64,000 nucleotides of DNA from Ciona intestinalis (taxonomy: Eukaryota; Chordata; Ascidiacea; Phlebobranchia; Cionidae): assembly GCF_000224145.3 (NCBI RefSeq), contig NC_020177.2, forward strand, positions 1,502,050 to 1,566,049, in the 5' to 3' direction. Shown here one piece after another: positions 48,101 through 58,888 of this stretch (position 1 is its first letter; each line of letters begins with the position of its first letter). Position numbers and translations under genes: made by a program. The notes below the pieces were generated by a model. It worked only from the letters and a program-made list of their open reading frames with translations. It did not search any database and was not told the origin of the DNA.

Positions 48101-51100
48101 TATGGAATCCCGCCTTTACGCCTGACAAGATTCATACAATAGTAACCAACCGTGCTGGGGGTTACAAAAAAACAATTTTGGTTTTGCCGAATACGGACAT
48201 AACGTTTCATAATCACAATTCCATTTCTGATACGGGACCACACAGCATCTAACAAACTATTTTTTGGAAGTTTGTCTCCATCATCTTACATCAACCTCTT
48301 TGCCGCTTGGTTCATCAACATCGCCAGTTACAAGTAAACCGATCAAGTTCAGCACCCCCTTAAACAACCAAGAGCCACAATGGATAAAAAACTAAAGAAT
48401 AAATATCGACTTATAAACCAATCGTAATCTTTAGACCAAGTGCTTGTCTTAAAAAATACTGATCATGGTTTTATTCAATATGTGTGTTTATGTTTAGTTT
48501 TAACACTTTTAGATAAACGTTGTTCCAAATCATGATTAGCCTAAAGCAGAATAAATGTTTTTATTTATCAAATTCCAGTTTGCTCTCTGGCGTACATTGT
48601 GGGCGAACTGCGCCACTGATTCTTACACTTGCGGTGTTAAAGAGTTGATTTTGTAAATTCACCGGTTGCCCCTCGGAATATTGTACCATTAAATGTTTAA
48701 GTGATGGAAATTTTAGAGATATGTTTAAAATTAAGACTACATAATATCTTGGCGTCACAGTCGTAACAAAACTAAAAACAAAGTTTATAAATCGGTACAG
48801 TAATACGCTTTGTGCACAACAGATTCATGTTTGCCGTATTTACTTCGAAACCGTGCCGCATCATTAAGTAACGAGCTCTCGTCATTCCGAAATTCAGGTA
48901 ACCGTAAACAGAAACTCAGGAAACCGTGGTGGGGTGAAACGACACGGGTGGGTTAGCGGGGTATGCGATGACGTCACTGGGGCTTAGGTTGCCGTGGTGC
49001 AGATGAGCTTCACAAGTGTGTGAAAATATGTGATTCCGTGAAAATTAGCGATGCTGTGCTGTTTGTAATAATCCGCACAATAGTATTCAGTATAAAGAAA
49101 ATCAAGCATTCTCAAACCGAAATTAACATAAATATATCGTATTCTTTACCTTAGAGCATGATAACAGTGACGTTTTTTTTTCAAATTTAATAGAGGATTT
49201 AATAAAGTGTGTTTATTATGTATACTGTGTTTTTTAAAAAAAAACTCGCTTTGTATATAATCGAACGTTTAAAAACTGATTTAGGTCCGTCTCTGTGATT
49301 TAAGTCCGTCTGAAAAAAAATTAAATGCATGAAAATGCCAACGACACAGAGTGAAGAAAACCAATTTGCAAGCTTCGCGGCATTGCGTGCTTCCACCAGG
49401 ATTATGAGAATGAGGTGGGTGAGGTAGGTGTATATAGTGATGGGGGAGCTCGGAATTGTTTAACGAAACGTGACGGGTTCGACATGACCCCAACCACCGT
49501 AACCAACGACGTCAAACAGGGTTGAGCGTAAGTTTACGCTGCAGTTGAGATGGGGTAAAGACCTGTCAGACGGACTTAAATATTAAAGATCGGTCGAACC
49601 CTTCTGTGAATTTGCACTAACTATATTACACAATCAGAGAACAAACACTATAGCTGTAACGTATAACTTTTATAAAAGAATATAATAGAAAGATTATAAA
49701 ATTGTTGCAAAATATAAAATCTTTATTAACAACCATAGGAAAAGTCAAAATAAATTCGACCCCGACCCCAATTCGTTCCATTTCTCAACGCGCGCGATCA
49801 GACGGAACGAAGTGCGTGCAGTTGTGTGGCGTCGCTTGGCAACCAAGCATGACGTAATTTGAGCTGGGGCTGTTTACAGTTTGAGTAACCAAGAATGTGG
49901 GAAAAATTCGTGAATCATCGGAAATTTTAAAGCTTGAACACAAAAAAATACCAATCGGGGTAAAATGAGATTTTCTAAATGCTAGGGTGCTACAATCTCC
50001 ATGCAAAGTCCTTTACTTAAGCAGAGGCAATGCAATGATCTAATCAAATTTAATTTCAATTAATAAAAGTAAATGCAACAAACTTAAATAAAAGTATTGG
50101 ATAAACGTTTTGCTTTAACATTTAGTTACTAGGGTTTGATGCGATATTATCAATATACCACGTGTGAAAGTCGGGTAATTTCCCTCAGATGCGCTCTAGC
50201 AATCTTGTAAGGTTTATTATGAGTCTTGTGACGGGGCCTCGCTACGGAAGGGCAATCTACCGTCCCCGCCATTGACGAGCGATCGGTTCCTTATGACTTC
50301 CAGAGCGTATACCGAAAAATTGAAACCAGGAGAGTTACGACTATAATTACAGGTATTGAATAGCCGTCGTTGACTGACACAACACGTGTGAAAAGTATTC
50401 AATACTGAGAACACTACTGTGACATTCAGTCTGCTAATTCATGACTTTCACTTGTCAGCGGTATCAGCGATAATCTATGCATGACGTAATAAAGTCACTC
50501 TTTTCGTAAAAACTTTACTTACACAAGCCCTACGTTTGTTATAAAAATAGTAGGTATTCACAGGTTGAATATTAATTTGCCTAGGTGTATACACTGAATA
50601 GTATTTTTGCAATATCCTAAAATACAAATCTGCGAAGACAAAGTCAAATCCATTCTTGCAGATATATATAAGAAACACGGGCGTGTGCAACCATGTAGCC
50701 TACAGAGTACATGTTACTTATAATGTGATATTGCTATTAAGTTACGGTGGATTACTTTGGCGCCAAAAGCTTCAATACCTATGTCGAAAGAAAGAGCTAT
50801 ACTATTAAAATTGATACATCGTTCCCAGCAAACACATAAATACGAGTTCTTCAGGGTGTCGAGATCTTTACCTCTTATCACATGACATAATGCAATGTGT
50901 TTTACTAGGTCCTGAAACCTAAATGTACGGCATCCGATAGTATCTTGCCAGGATAATAAAGTTGCTCTGAAAGGAGTCACATATACATTCAGAAGGGTGC
51001 TGGTTGAGATATAACCAAAGCGACATTATAAAATCCGCCCACTCTTCGCAATGATGTTGTTGTTTTAGAACGCCTCTGCCCGATTTTAAGACAAGAAAAG

Positions 51101-54100
51101 TCGCATATGGTGGGTTTATGACGTAAGAAACCTAGGATTATGGTCCACGGTTCGCTGCCGATGAAATGCGCAGAATAACGGGTGGGGTTTAAACCCATGT
51201 TATTCCATGCGCTGTGGTGCGACTTATCCCACAATCTAAACCGTGATTCTCGACCAAATGATAACCCTGGTGCCAACACACGTGTAATTTTTGTACTGCA
51301 ATGAATTGGGTAAAACATCCGCCAAGTTTTAAATCTGAACTAAATAAAGTAATGAACAACCCGCATTTTTCTACACATCTCTATTTGCACTGTGTCGTAG
51401 AATGGATCCGATTTCTTCGCGTGAATGCCCGCTTACTTGTCGGCTCATTGCATTCGTTAAATGTAATACAAAATACATTTGCGGTCCCACGGACCTACTT
51501 GTCACCAAAGCAACCGGTTTCACAAATTTGGTAAAATTTACGTAATATAAAAATATGAAACCTTTCGTTGTTAATCCCTAAAGAAACTCTAGGTGTCTCA
51601 GTTCGTCATATCATATAGGTATAGTTGTTTAGTTTGTTTATCTGTAACTTTCTCATGGGACAATTTGTAAACACAAGTACAAATCATAACAACGCCATGA
51701 CATTATATTGACAATAAATGTTTAACTCACTCGATCTATAGCTTCCGTTACTTCTTGACTTTAACTGTTTCTTCCCGTTGCCTCCTTGCTGACTCAGCTG
51801 TTTTTTGCTTTCTTGCATAGCGCCCTGCTGGTCCAGTTCAGTTGTTTGATATTCATTATTGGGGTGCTGAAAATATAAAACTTTATACTTTTGTGTAACA
51901 TGTTATAACTGTTAACGAAGCACGGATATGCTTTATGGCTAGTTTTAACAGAATAAATAAAACACTTAACTCATAAAAATAAATGATTATTCATAAATAT
52001 AGTATAATGAGTTTAAGACGCGACCTTCAAGTACATATTGCCAAATATTTTCAAACTCAAACATATGAACGTTTGGGGGGATACCAGGATTGTACTATCA
52101 CACTTTTATTAATTTACAACAATCCAAAAAATATTTATTAAAACACACGAGAGGTATTTACCAATTCGAAAACATGCGGGGTAAGACGGGAATGTAAATG
52201 AGTTTTATTTTATAAATACATGCAAATAACACAACATATAATTTGTACGCTATGAAAATCAATGTTAAACATATATGTAATAACAAAATTATAATAACTC
52301 TTATTAAAGTTTATAGTTTTGCTATATGTTGGGTATTGCTACACTATATTTCGCATAGGCCAGTTTTTATAATTTATCTCCAAGTGCCTATTCGTTCACT
52401 ATACCGAATTTGAATACTTTACACAGGTTTCTTTTTTAAAGTTCCGTCTTACCCCAATCCCATCTTCCCCCACCCTGCTATTTGTATTGGTACACAAAAT
52501 AAGCTTAAATAATAAAACTTATTTTTACCTCTTGTGGTAAGAAGCTTTAACACGAATATATTGCACCACGTGTTAGCTTTTGAGTTACCACGTTTGTGGA
52601 ACAATAGTTACCATTTTTCTATATATTTTTTTGACTACTTGTTTTTGGTGTAAAGGCCGCCCACAAAATGCACACAGTTTTGGTTTATAACATGAACGTT
52701 TCCACTGGTTCAATAAATATATATACCAACCACATTCACCTGTTGATGCTGTTGTGCCATTCCTGTGATGTTTGCAATCTGAGCGGCAGCCATTGCAGCA
52801 TTTGCATGTTGGGTATCGAAAGGCAGTGACTAAATATATATATGAAACGCCTAAAAATGTTTGCTTTTTGCTAAATCTTTCTGCCGTTGTCCTTAATTGT
52901 TTTACGACGTTTATATTTTGTATTTCAGTCATTCGTAAATAAAATGAACTTATAGGACAGAGTTTGAAAAGTAAAATAAATATTTTATCTATTTATTTTA
53001 CAAGCTTAATGCTCCACGCATGTTCGGTGCTTAGAGCAAGTGACTTAAAGTTTTTAAATAAACAACTCAAGGGTTTTGTCAGTTTCTTCAAGGCATACAC
53101 GAACATAGAGCTTTAAATCCACAATATCTTGATTTTATATTACTCTGAATAAGTGTAGAACTGTAGAATATAAGCTATACCTGCAGAGAACCATTTTGCA
53201 TTGGGATATAAATTGGGGTCATGGTCTGCACGTTATCTTCGCTTGACGGTGTTGCATGAATTACACCAGGTGGATGAATCACCAACTCTGAAGTTCCAAT
53301 GGTAGGCATCTGCTGCGATGTAGACATTTCTGTGAGATACGACATAGTACCGTTGGTCAAATTTTGTGTAACTGTGCTCATTTGCGAAAGAAGTAACAGA
53401 CGTTCGTGGTCATTGACATGGCGATCTACAAGGTGCTCTGACGTCACAGCTTGTAAGGGTTCGTAGGAAATAGGCTGGTGATCTGTGATTTGCATTCTGC
53501 CATTCTGCTGCTCTTGCTGACGCATTAGATTGTTATTAAGATCATCAGAAAATTGCGGAGTTAGATGTTGCTGGTGAGCCGATGAATAATGGTCGCTTGT
53601 GGAACTGAAGAGCAGAGGTGCTGGTAGAATATCTTGACTTTGAATCAACGGAAAACCCGAAGTTGATGCTTGCGGATTGGATTCCTAAATAAAGATATTT
53701 GCTTGGTTACAATATCTAGCATGTAGAAGTAAATACAGCTATGAATGGAACAGCAGTGTTATAAATCTATAAATAGTTTCCTGTCGTGCGAGAATAAGTC
53801 ATTATTGTTTTTAGTTCGCGAGGTTCTTACCACATTGGAGCGAATCGCCTGCTCATTATTGGTGTGAGTCACGTGGCAAGTCATATCCATGGCTTCTGGA
53901 GATGAGCGATCCCTGTATTCCGGAGCTTGCTCATTCCCATTACGCGGAGAAAGTGAATGCTCCGTGTGAGCTGATGATGCCGGAGAAACCGTGACAATGG
54001 AGCTACCGACTGAAAACGATGACATCATTGCTGGTGACGAAACGTGTGGTGTTGATGATGCAATCATTGTGAAAGAAGCTGTGTTGTTCATGCGTTGATC

Positions 54101-57100
54101 ATCTTTGTGGTAGCTTGGTGGAGTAAGCGGTGGGGACGAAGGAATGAATTCGCTTATAGATATTGGAGTTATACCTGAATAATATTAAATAACTTAATTT
54201 CTTATGCAAAACTTTACATGCAACGCGCAGTATTTATTATTCTATGAATCTAATTATGCCAAAATATGCTGCTGATGCATGAAACAAATTGAACATTAAA
54301 CATGTAGCGTTTAGTTCTGTTATGTTTTTTTATTCTGTTCTAAGCAGTTGTATTATATAGAGTTTTCTTATTCCAGTAAATGAAGCGAAAGAGAGCACGA
54401 TCACCATGCCGACATAGTAATAATCTAATATGCTAAAGTGCACTAAGGTTATGTGAATAGAGTGGCCAGGCGATCACTTATAAACCTATACATTCTTAAT
54501 TATTCGCTATAGAAATTTTCTCATTTAATTTACAAAAGAAGAATAAAAGACAAAGTTGGAAAATAATAAATATATGACGGGGAAAGATAGCCTATCCAAA
54601 ATGCCTTTGTATTAATTAATAAATAAAAGTTATTACGAGTACTCGAGAAAAACTATTGTACACTTTCAAAATCACATTTAAAATTTTTATAAAAATAATT
54701 AATAGGTGTATTCATTATTAGTAATACATATGAATAACCCGAAATAATACTGTTACGCATTGAAAATCAGATTTAAACATTTTTACATTTGCCCTTCTGC
54801 TAAAGATATTATATATACATATACAGTAAGGTGGGGGAAGACGGGACACCTTTTACCTCTATTTTCTCGCCCTGTGTAGTAGTAAACAAAGAACATTCAA
54901 GAAACTATTAAACTAAATGCACATGGCTCCCATTGACCGTTAGTTATTGTTTAAAACACGATTAGGATATTTAGATATTATGTGCTAAAGGTGTCCCATC
55001 TTCCCCCACCCTACTATATGTATTATTTTATGAAAATTGGTATTGTTCGAACATCAATATAAATATTGTATCCTATAAATGCAGATCAAATTGTAGTTAC
55101 AGAAAAATATTAAAACAACTAATAATAAAGTTAACATTTTTGGCACAAACGTTCCAGCCACTTCTTATAAATTAACTCCAAGCGCAAATGACTGAATTTC
55201 GAATATATTTTCTATATATTTTGTTTTGTTATTTTATCATTATATTGTATTTGAATAACCCCTGGGGTATAAATTATTGAATTAAAAGCAAACCCTTTAA
55301 AGTTTGGCAATAAAAAGGTAAAAAAGCTACAATGTGGGGAAGATTGAACACCAAATTAATATATATTTACATTAGCAGTATTCTGCAACTTGTCTTTTTT
55401 TCCAAAATCGAGTAAAATCGGTGACTTTTGCAATGAACTAAACGAACTTTTTAGAGTTTTGTGTGCGATTTTTTTATAGGAAGGCGTAAAATAGCTTGTA
55501 TTTACCGTATCCAACATTCTTTGCTAAAAAATATAAAATTACTCTTATTAAATGACCAAAATGGCACAAATTCACCGCTTCTAAATCTCGTTTTTGACTT
55601 TCAACTTTTTAATACAGAAAACAAATAACGCTTAATATTTAGACTATCCATTCTTTAAATTTTATTTAAGTCCAAGTTTCCGTTCAACTTTCTGAAAAAC
55701 ATGCACTCTTCCTATACCTCCTGTGTTATTTTAGGCACAAACTGGCGTTCAATTTGTCTTTTACCTACATAACAATGCTGGGTTGGATTACTTGGTATTT
55801 TCAACGGCTCTATTATCAAATGTTCGAAATTAGCATCTTAATATTTCGGATTTTTACTTGTTTACTTGTTTAATAAATATTGTTCCTATTTTACATAGTT
55901 TTTTTCATTATTTAAAACCAGTAATCGGCTTTGACGCGCGTTTTATAAAATAATGAAGTGAGAATACTGTCGAATAATTCTGTAACATTATTTTTCTGGT
56001 TATCATTAAATAGGGGTCCGTGAAAAGAAAATTAAAATAAGTCTCGTCTGACAAAGTGTCCCATCTTCCCATACCCTACTATATGCTGATCATACTGGAA
56101 CATTTGTAATCGTCCATTAACTAATCAAGATTGGTAAAAGGTTTATAAGGGTGTCCCAACTTATCCCATCGTAAGATTCAGCGAGCATTTAAGTTTAACA
56201 CATTTTACCATTAGGCAATTTATCAGCTATTAAAAACATTTTGTGCCTGTTTAACGGCGATTCTTAAAACATAACATCTGTAATCGTATATATCTATATT
56301 ATATAGTGGGGGGGGGGGAGATGGGACACCTTTAGCACATTATATCTAAATATCCTGATCACGTTTTAAACAATAAGCAACGGTCTATGGGAGTCGTGAG
56401 AATATGGTTTTATAATTCTTCAAATGTTCTTTGTTTACCACTAAATGAGACGAGAAAATAGAGGTAAAAGGTGTCCCATCTTCCCCCACCCCACTGTATA
56501 TTAGGGAATAATATATTTTTTCCTATTTATAAGATTTAAAAAAGTAAGCAATCTTTCCCCCCCGACTATATACAACAGAGGGATGCAACCATTAATGACT
56601 TAATAAAGTTGAAAGCAATTCGGTGTCTCCTATAAACAAAACCATTCCGTCTGATTGTTCACGTTGCACTGTGCGGGTGGTATATTCCAGACATTTTAAA
56701 TTGGAAAATTTATGTTTTTTTAGGTTGATGAGGTTTAAAATTGAGCGATCAGCCAGCAGGCCTGTTAGGTGCAACTGTTTCTGTTTCGGTAGCCGCAGCG
56801 ACTGGATTCCAGCGGCCTTGTTGTAAAATTTCAACAAATATTGGCGCTCCACCTTTTTTTATGAAAATGGTATTTTTACGAAACAGGAGAGCTAGTTTCG
56901 TATCTATTGCTCAGAATTTTGTAATCTAAAGATTACAAGTGAATGCGAACCACTGTGTTCTATAATAAAGGTTAGGTAAAGCAGATACGATGACGTAACG
57001 GCAAAGGGGGAGTTAAAGTCGGTCTGTAAACATTGTCAGTTATCTTAAAGCTCTTCGCTAACAAACCATTAGGGTGAGGAATGGGAACGTTGGTTTACTA

Positions 57101-57895
57101 CTGTGAGATATTTTATGTTAAAACTATTTCCCATTTATCTTCACGTTGAACAAAACCCGTTAATGTATTTTCTATTTCAGCCATAACATATCATTTGGAT
57201 ATAACAACCTGTATACACATTTATTCGTTTACAATTTGGCGAGTTTGCTTTACAACCACTTGAAATATCTACAATCCTATACATAACAACTTGCAGATTA
57301 ACCCAAATAGATAAGAAGCGTGATGACAACTGCATCAAATATTTATCTGCCGTTTTATATTAACATTCTTTAAAAATAGTTAGGTTATTCATAAATATAA
57401 ACATCAATAAAATCGTGTGTTGTGCAATAATGTTGCATGGCGTTATGTCTAAACAGATCGAAGCAAACCATGAACGCCAGCGGCGACATTTTTACAGAAC
57501 GATTGCGATTAAGTTACAACGACAAATTGAAAGTTTTAAACTTAGCAAAATACATATTAAATAGCCGCTAAAAAGAAAATTAGCAACAAGTAATGAATTT
57601 TAAACTTTATATAAAAGAGTTAAACTTAATGTTTTGTAGAGTTTATGCTATACCTAAAATACATAATTTGGCGGATATTTATACACTTTAACTATTTAGG
57701 AACACAATTTTTAAATTGCTCACCGCTTTGAACAATCCTGCTGAAAGTCTTCGAAACATCGAGAGATTTTTTCAGTTTTCGCCCGAATTGGAATGAAGAA
57801 ACCCCGACAAGCAAATTGTCCTCTCGATCACGATTCCGTTCTTCGTCTAATTCTTGTGCAGTGAGATGCAGAGAGCCACAAGCTTCGGTTTCCAT
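30123..57895 (-). CDS. Pax2/5/8: Pax2/5/8-like paired-domain transcription factor, very long form
   Basis: Twenty-four exons (starts from the right): 57895-57724, 54174-53831, 53684-53181, 52829-52740, 51866-51731, 46264-45035, 44787-44619, 43545-43348, 40714-40614, 38690-38523, 38342-38205, 35675-35479, 34770-34636, 34390-34268, 33969-33822, 33391-33273, 33074-32973, 32590-32506, 32296-32147, 31855-31713, 31525-31359, 31072-30951, 30801-30628 and 30178-30123 (TAA). The total is 4,971 bases, an exact multiple of three and 1,656 aa. The start sits in a good context (CACAATGG). A complete paired domain lies at about residues 826-955, an octapeptide (YSLSNLLG) at about 1061, and IYNEAW near 1624, matching the conserved C-terminal motif of Pax2/5/8. 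No homeodomain remnant was found. The rest is Ser/Gln/Asn/Ala-rich, as in activation domains. Paired-domain intron positions match those of vertebrate Pax2/5/8 as I remember them. Vertebrate members are about 400 aa, so this is some four times longer. The N-terminal half could come from an alternative promoter or belong to a second transcript. Confidence 0.8.
30628..30801 (-). other. Pax exon with the C-terminal YNEAW motif
   Basis: It encodes a Pro-rich segment followed by [19 protein letters not shown]. Vertebrate Pax2/5/8 proteins carry a similar Y-N-[ED]-[AS]-W stretch in their C-terminal transactivation region. This supports membership of the whole 3' exon set in the Pax gene. Confidence 0.7.
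31713..31855 (-). other. Poly-glutamine/asparagine exon of the Pax gene
   Basis: The exon encodes [12 protein letters not shown] and then [20 protein letters not shown] from CAA/CAG runs. The next exon (31525-31359) encodes further Asn runs. Both are candidates for length variation between alleles. Confidence 0.7.
36400..36545. repeat. Degenerate short tandem units
   Basis: Units around ATTCACATATGGATTAT, ATAATAGCGGTT and ATTGATTACGGCATAATGGC recur about every 40 bases. The reverse complement of the same set occurs at about 42700-42840, inside another transposon. Confidence 0.45.
36689..37123. mobile_element. hAT-like MITE with a perfect 8-bp target duplication
   Basis: A 435-base element with near-perfect terminal inverted repeats: TAGGGATGCACATTACAGAA at the left and TTCTGTAATGTGCATCCCTA at the right. 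It is flanked on both sides by GCAACCCT (36681-36688 and 37124-37131). An 8-bp duplication is the hAT signature. The interior has ATTCGAA-rich palindromes and no ORF. Confidence 0.82.
37316..37890. mobile_element. Second hAT-like MITE plus an abutting half copy
   Basis: 37316-37755 is the same element in reverse orientation, from TAGGGATGCACATTACAGAA to CTGTAATGTGCTTA. It is followed at once by the right half of another copy in forward orientation, ending TGTAATGTGCATCCCTA at 37890. The outer flanks show no matching duplication, so the pair looks rearranged. Confidence 0.65.
38205..38342 (-). other. Octapeptide exon of the Pax gene
   Basis: The exon encodes [28 protein letters not shown] matches the Pax octapeptide pattern ([YH]-S-[IL]-x-x-[IL]-L-G), which in vertebrate Pax2/5/8 recruits Groucho-type corepressors. 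The motif lies about 105 residues after the paired domain, a distance usual for the family. Confidence 0.75.
38691..40613. other. Pax intron 9 with a SINE-like copy
   Basis: Mostly AT-rich intron sequence. A reverse-orientation SINE-like copy lies at about 40153-40425 (minus-strand AAGACACTTGCTACAACCCA and TGGTAACTCGTAAGCTGGCA). I see no other feature, and the ORF at 39051-39236 is unsupported. Confidence 0.5.
41258..41437. repeat. Small inverted-repeat element
   Basis: It starts TAGGGATGTGCCGAACAAAC and ends AGTGCTTACATCCCTA. Sequences related to its GAGCTTAAAAGCTCG core recur at 42470-42556. It lies in the intron within the Pax paired box. Confidence 0.4.
42007..42033. repeat. TA dinucleotide run
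   Basis: A pure (TA)n microsatellite of about 25 bases in a Pax intron. Confidence 0.9.
42112..43219. mobile_element. DNA transposon with TTATTG target duplication
   Basis: The left end CAGCCCTGGAGACTCG and the right end GAGTCTCCAGGGCTG form a 15-bp inverted repeat. TTATTG flanks both sides (42106-42111 and 43220-43225). Subterminal CGTCGGCA motifs repeat near both ends. The 1.1-kb interior has no long ORF and seems to contain pieces of other repeats (42470-42556, 42700-42840). Confidence 0.75.
45035..46264 (-). other. Symmetric 1,230-base Pax exon 6
   Basis: This exon runs from an AAACAG start after CTTTCAG to a GATG|GTACTT donor, with phase 1 on both sides and a length divisible by three. 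It can therefore be included or skipped without a frameshift. It encodes acidic, Ala/Gln-rich sequence and a basic patch near the end ([18 protein letters not shown]) that looks like a nuclear-localisation or AT-hook-like segment. The frame stays open upstream to 46604, and an internal [12 protein letters not shown] could serve as an alternative start. Confidence 0.6.
46265..51730. other. Large Pax intron 5
   Basis: 5.5 kb between exons 5 and 6. It contains a stretch richer in CpG at about 47750-47950 (CGCACCGCGCGCAACGAAGC), which could be an internal promoter for a shorter Pax form. It also has an ORF with an overlapping polyadenylation hexamer at 48561-48757, and a small inverted-repeat element at 49298-49581. 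No other gene is convincing. Confidence 0.4.
49298..49581. repeat. Small element with a 15-bp perfect inverted repeat
   Basis: ATTTAAGTCCGTCTG at 49298-49312 and its exact complement CAGACGGACTTAAAT at 49567-49581 bound a 284-base segment. A third related stretch (ATTTAGGTCCGTCT) lies just outside at about 49279. Confidence 0.5.
52180..52480. repeat. MITE-related fragment in Pax intron 4
   Basis: It ends with CCATCTTCCCCCACCCTGCT near 52480 and starts near GCGGGGTAAGACGGGAATG. The interior shares ACCAAGTGCCTATT-like blocks with the long family. The copy is degenerate. Confidence 0.45.
54832..56500. repeat. Cluster of three related MITEs
   Basis: A short copy at 54832-55019 (AAGGTGGGGGAAGACGGGAC to CATCTTCCCCCACCCTACTA) is followed by a long-family copy in reverse orientation ending near 56085 (CATCTTCCCATACCCTACTA). 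A second short copy lies at 56303-56500 (GGGGGGGGGGAGATGGGACA to CATCTTCCCCCACCCCACTG). All lie in the 3.5-kb Pax intron 1. Confidence 0.6.
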
Positions 57896-58561
57896 TGTGG
57901 CGATAGACGGTTATTTTGCTTCGGTTGTGAAAAAAACTGCGTTCGCCTGACAAACATAGATCGGCTTTCTAACAAAACGAAGAACAAGCGCCTATCCACT
58001 CATGCCGATGCTTGCTTAGACGGTTTTTCAGGTACTAAGGTCCGCTCTGGGTACGAAGCGAAGAGATACGTAAAACTGCAAAAGAGACCTTTCACAAAAG
58101 ACGTGCTGCGGTTTAAATAAAATCTGTTCGTAACATTTGCAAAACTAGTAACACCCGTTAAAATAATTGTATTTAAACTTTATGACAAAAGCGATACATT
58201 ATATGACGAATTACTATTTTTTATCAAACACTTGTACTTGAACTTACTAAATAGGACAGATATAAGAGCGCTTGCTAAGTTACTTCACAGTCAACAATGT
58301 TTTACAAACATTTTCTCAAACTTACACTCGAGGATGGGACTTCCCCCTACGTCATAATTTAACTAATATTCTGAATGCGCGTTTCAAACTGTTCTGCCGT
58401 GGAACTCAAACGATTCAAAAATACCAATTGCAAATAAGCACGGCGTGGAGCGCCTTTTTCGTATCAATGATATTAAAAAATGTCTGTCTGGATTTGGTTT
58501 ACATAACGGGACAGCTGATGTTCAGTATCAAGTGGGAGTCAAAGCGCACTAATCACATTCG

Positions 58562-58888
58562 TTAAAGCTTCGTATAGCGACCAACCCGATACAGGAATAG
58601 GCATACTAAATTCCATACAAACTTGGGAAAATGCCTATGACGTATAGCTGACTCTACTGCGTTAAAGTCATACCATCTCTTAGGCGGCAGTTTGTTCGTA
58701 TGTCTGAGATGGAACAGCATATAGTATGGTTCCCGCTGACTATCCATCTGCATCGTGTCGCTCAGCAAATGGCTTGTTCCTGCTATTTTCGTTAGCTCGT
58801 CGTCTTTCAACATTAGAATAATATCACGCTCTATTGTGGCCCCACAATGCTAACTGCGATATACAACAAGGGAGACAGCGTTCGTACC
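58562..58888 (-). other. Unassigned possible exon or small ORF
   Basis: A strong acceptor-like stretch (TATCCTTCTCCCTACAG, minus strand) ends at about 58889. It is followed by about 75 bases and then an ATG at 58813 that opens an 83-codon frame beginning MLKDDELTKIAGTSHL. The peptide is polar and resembles nothing I know. It could be a small gene, a 5' exon of Pax, or chance. Confidence 0.25.
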
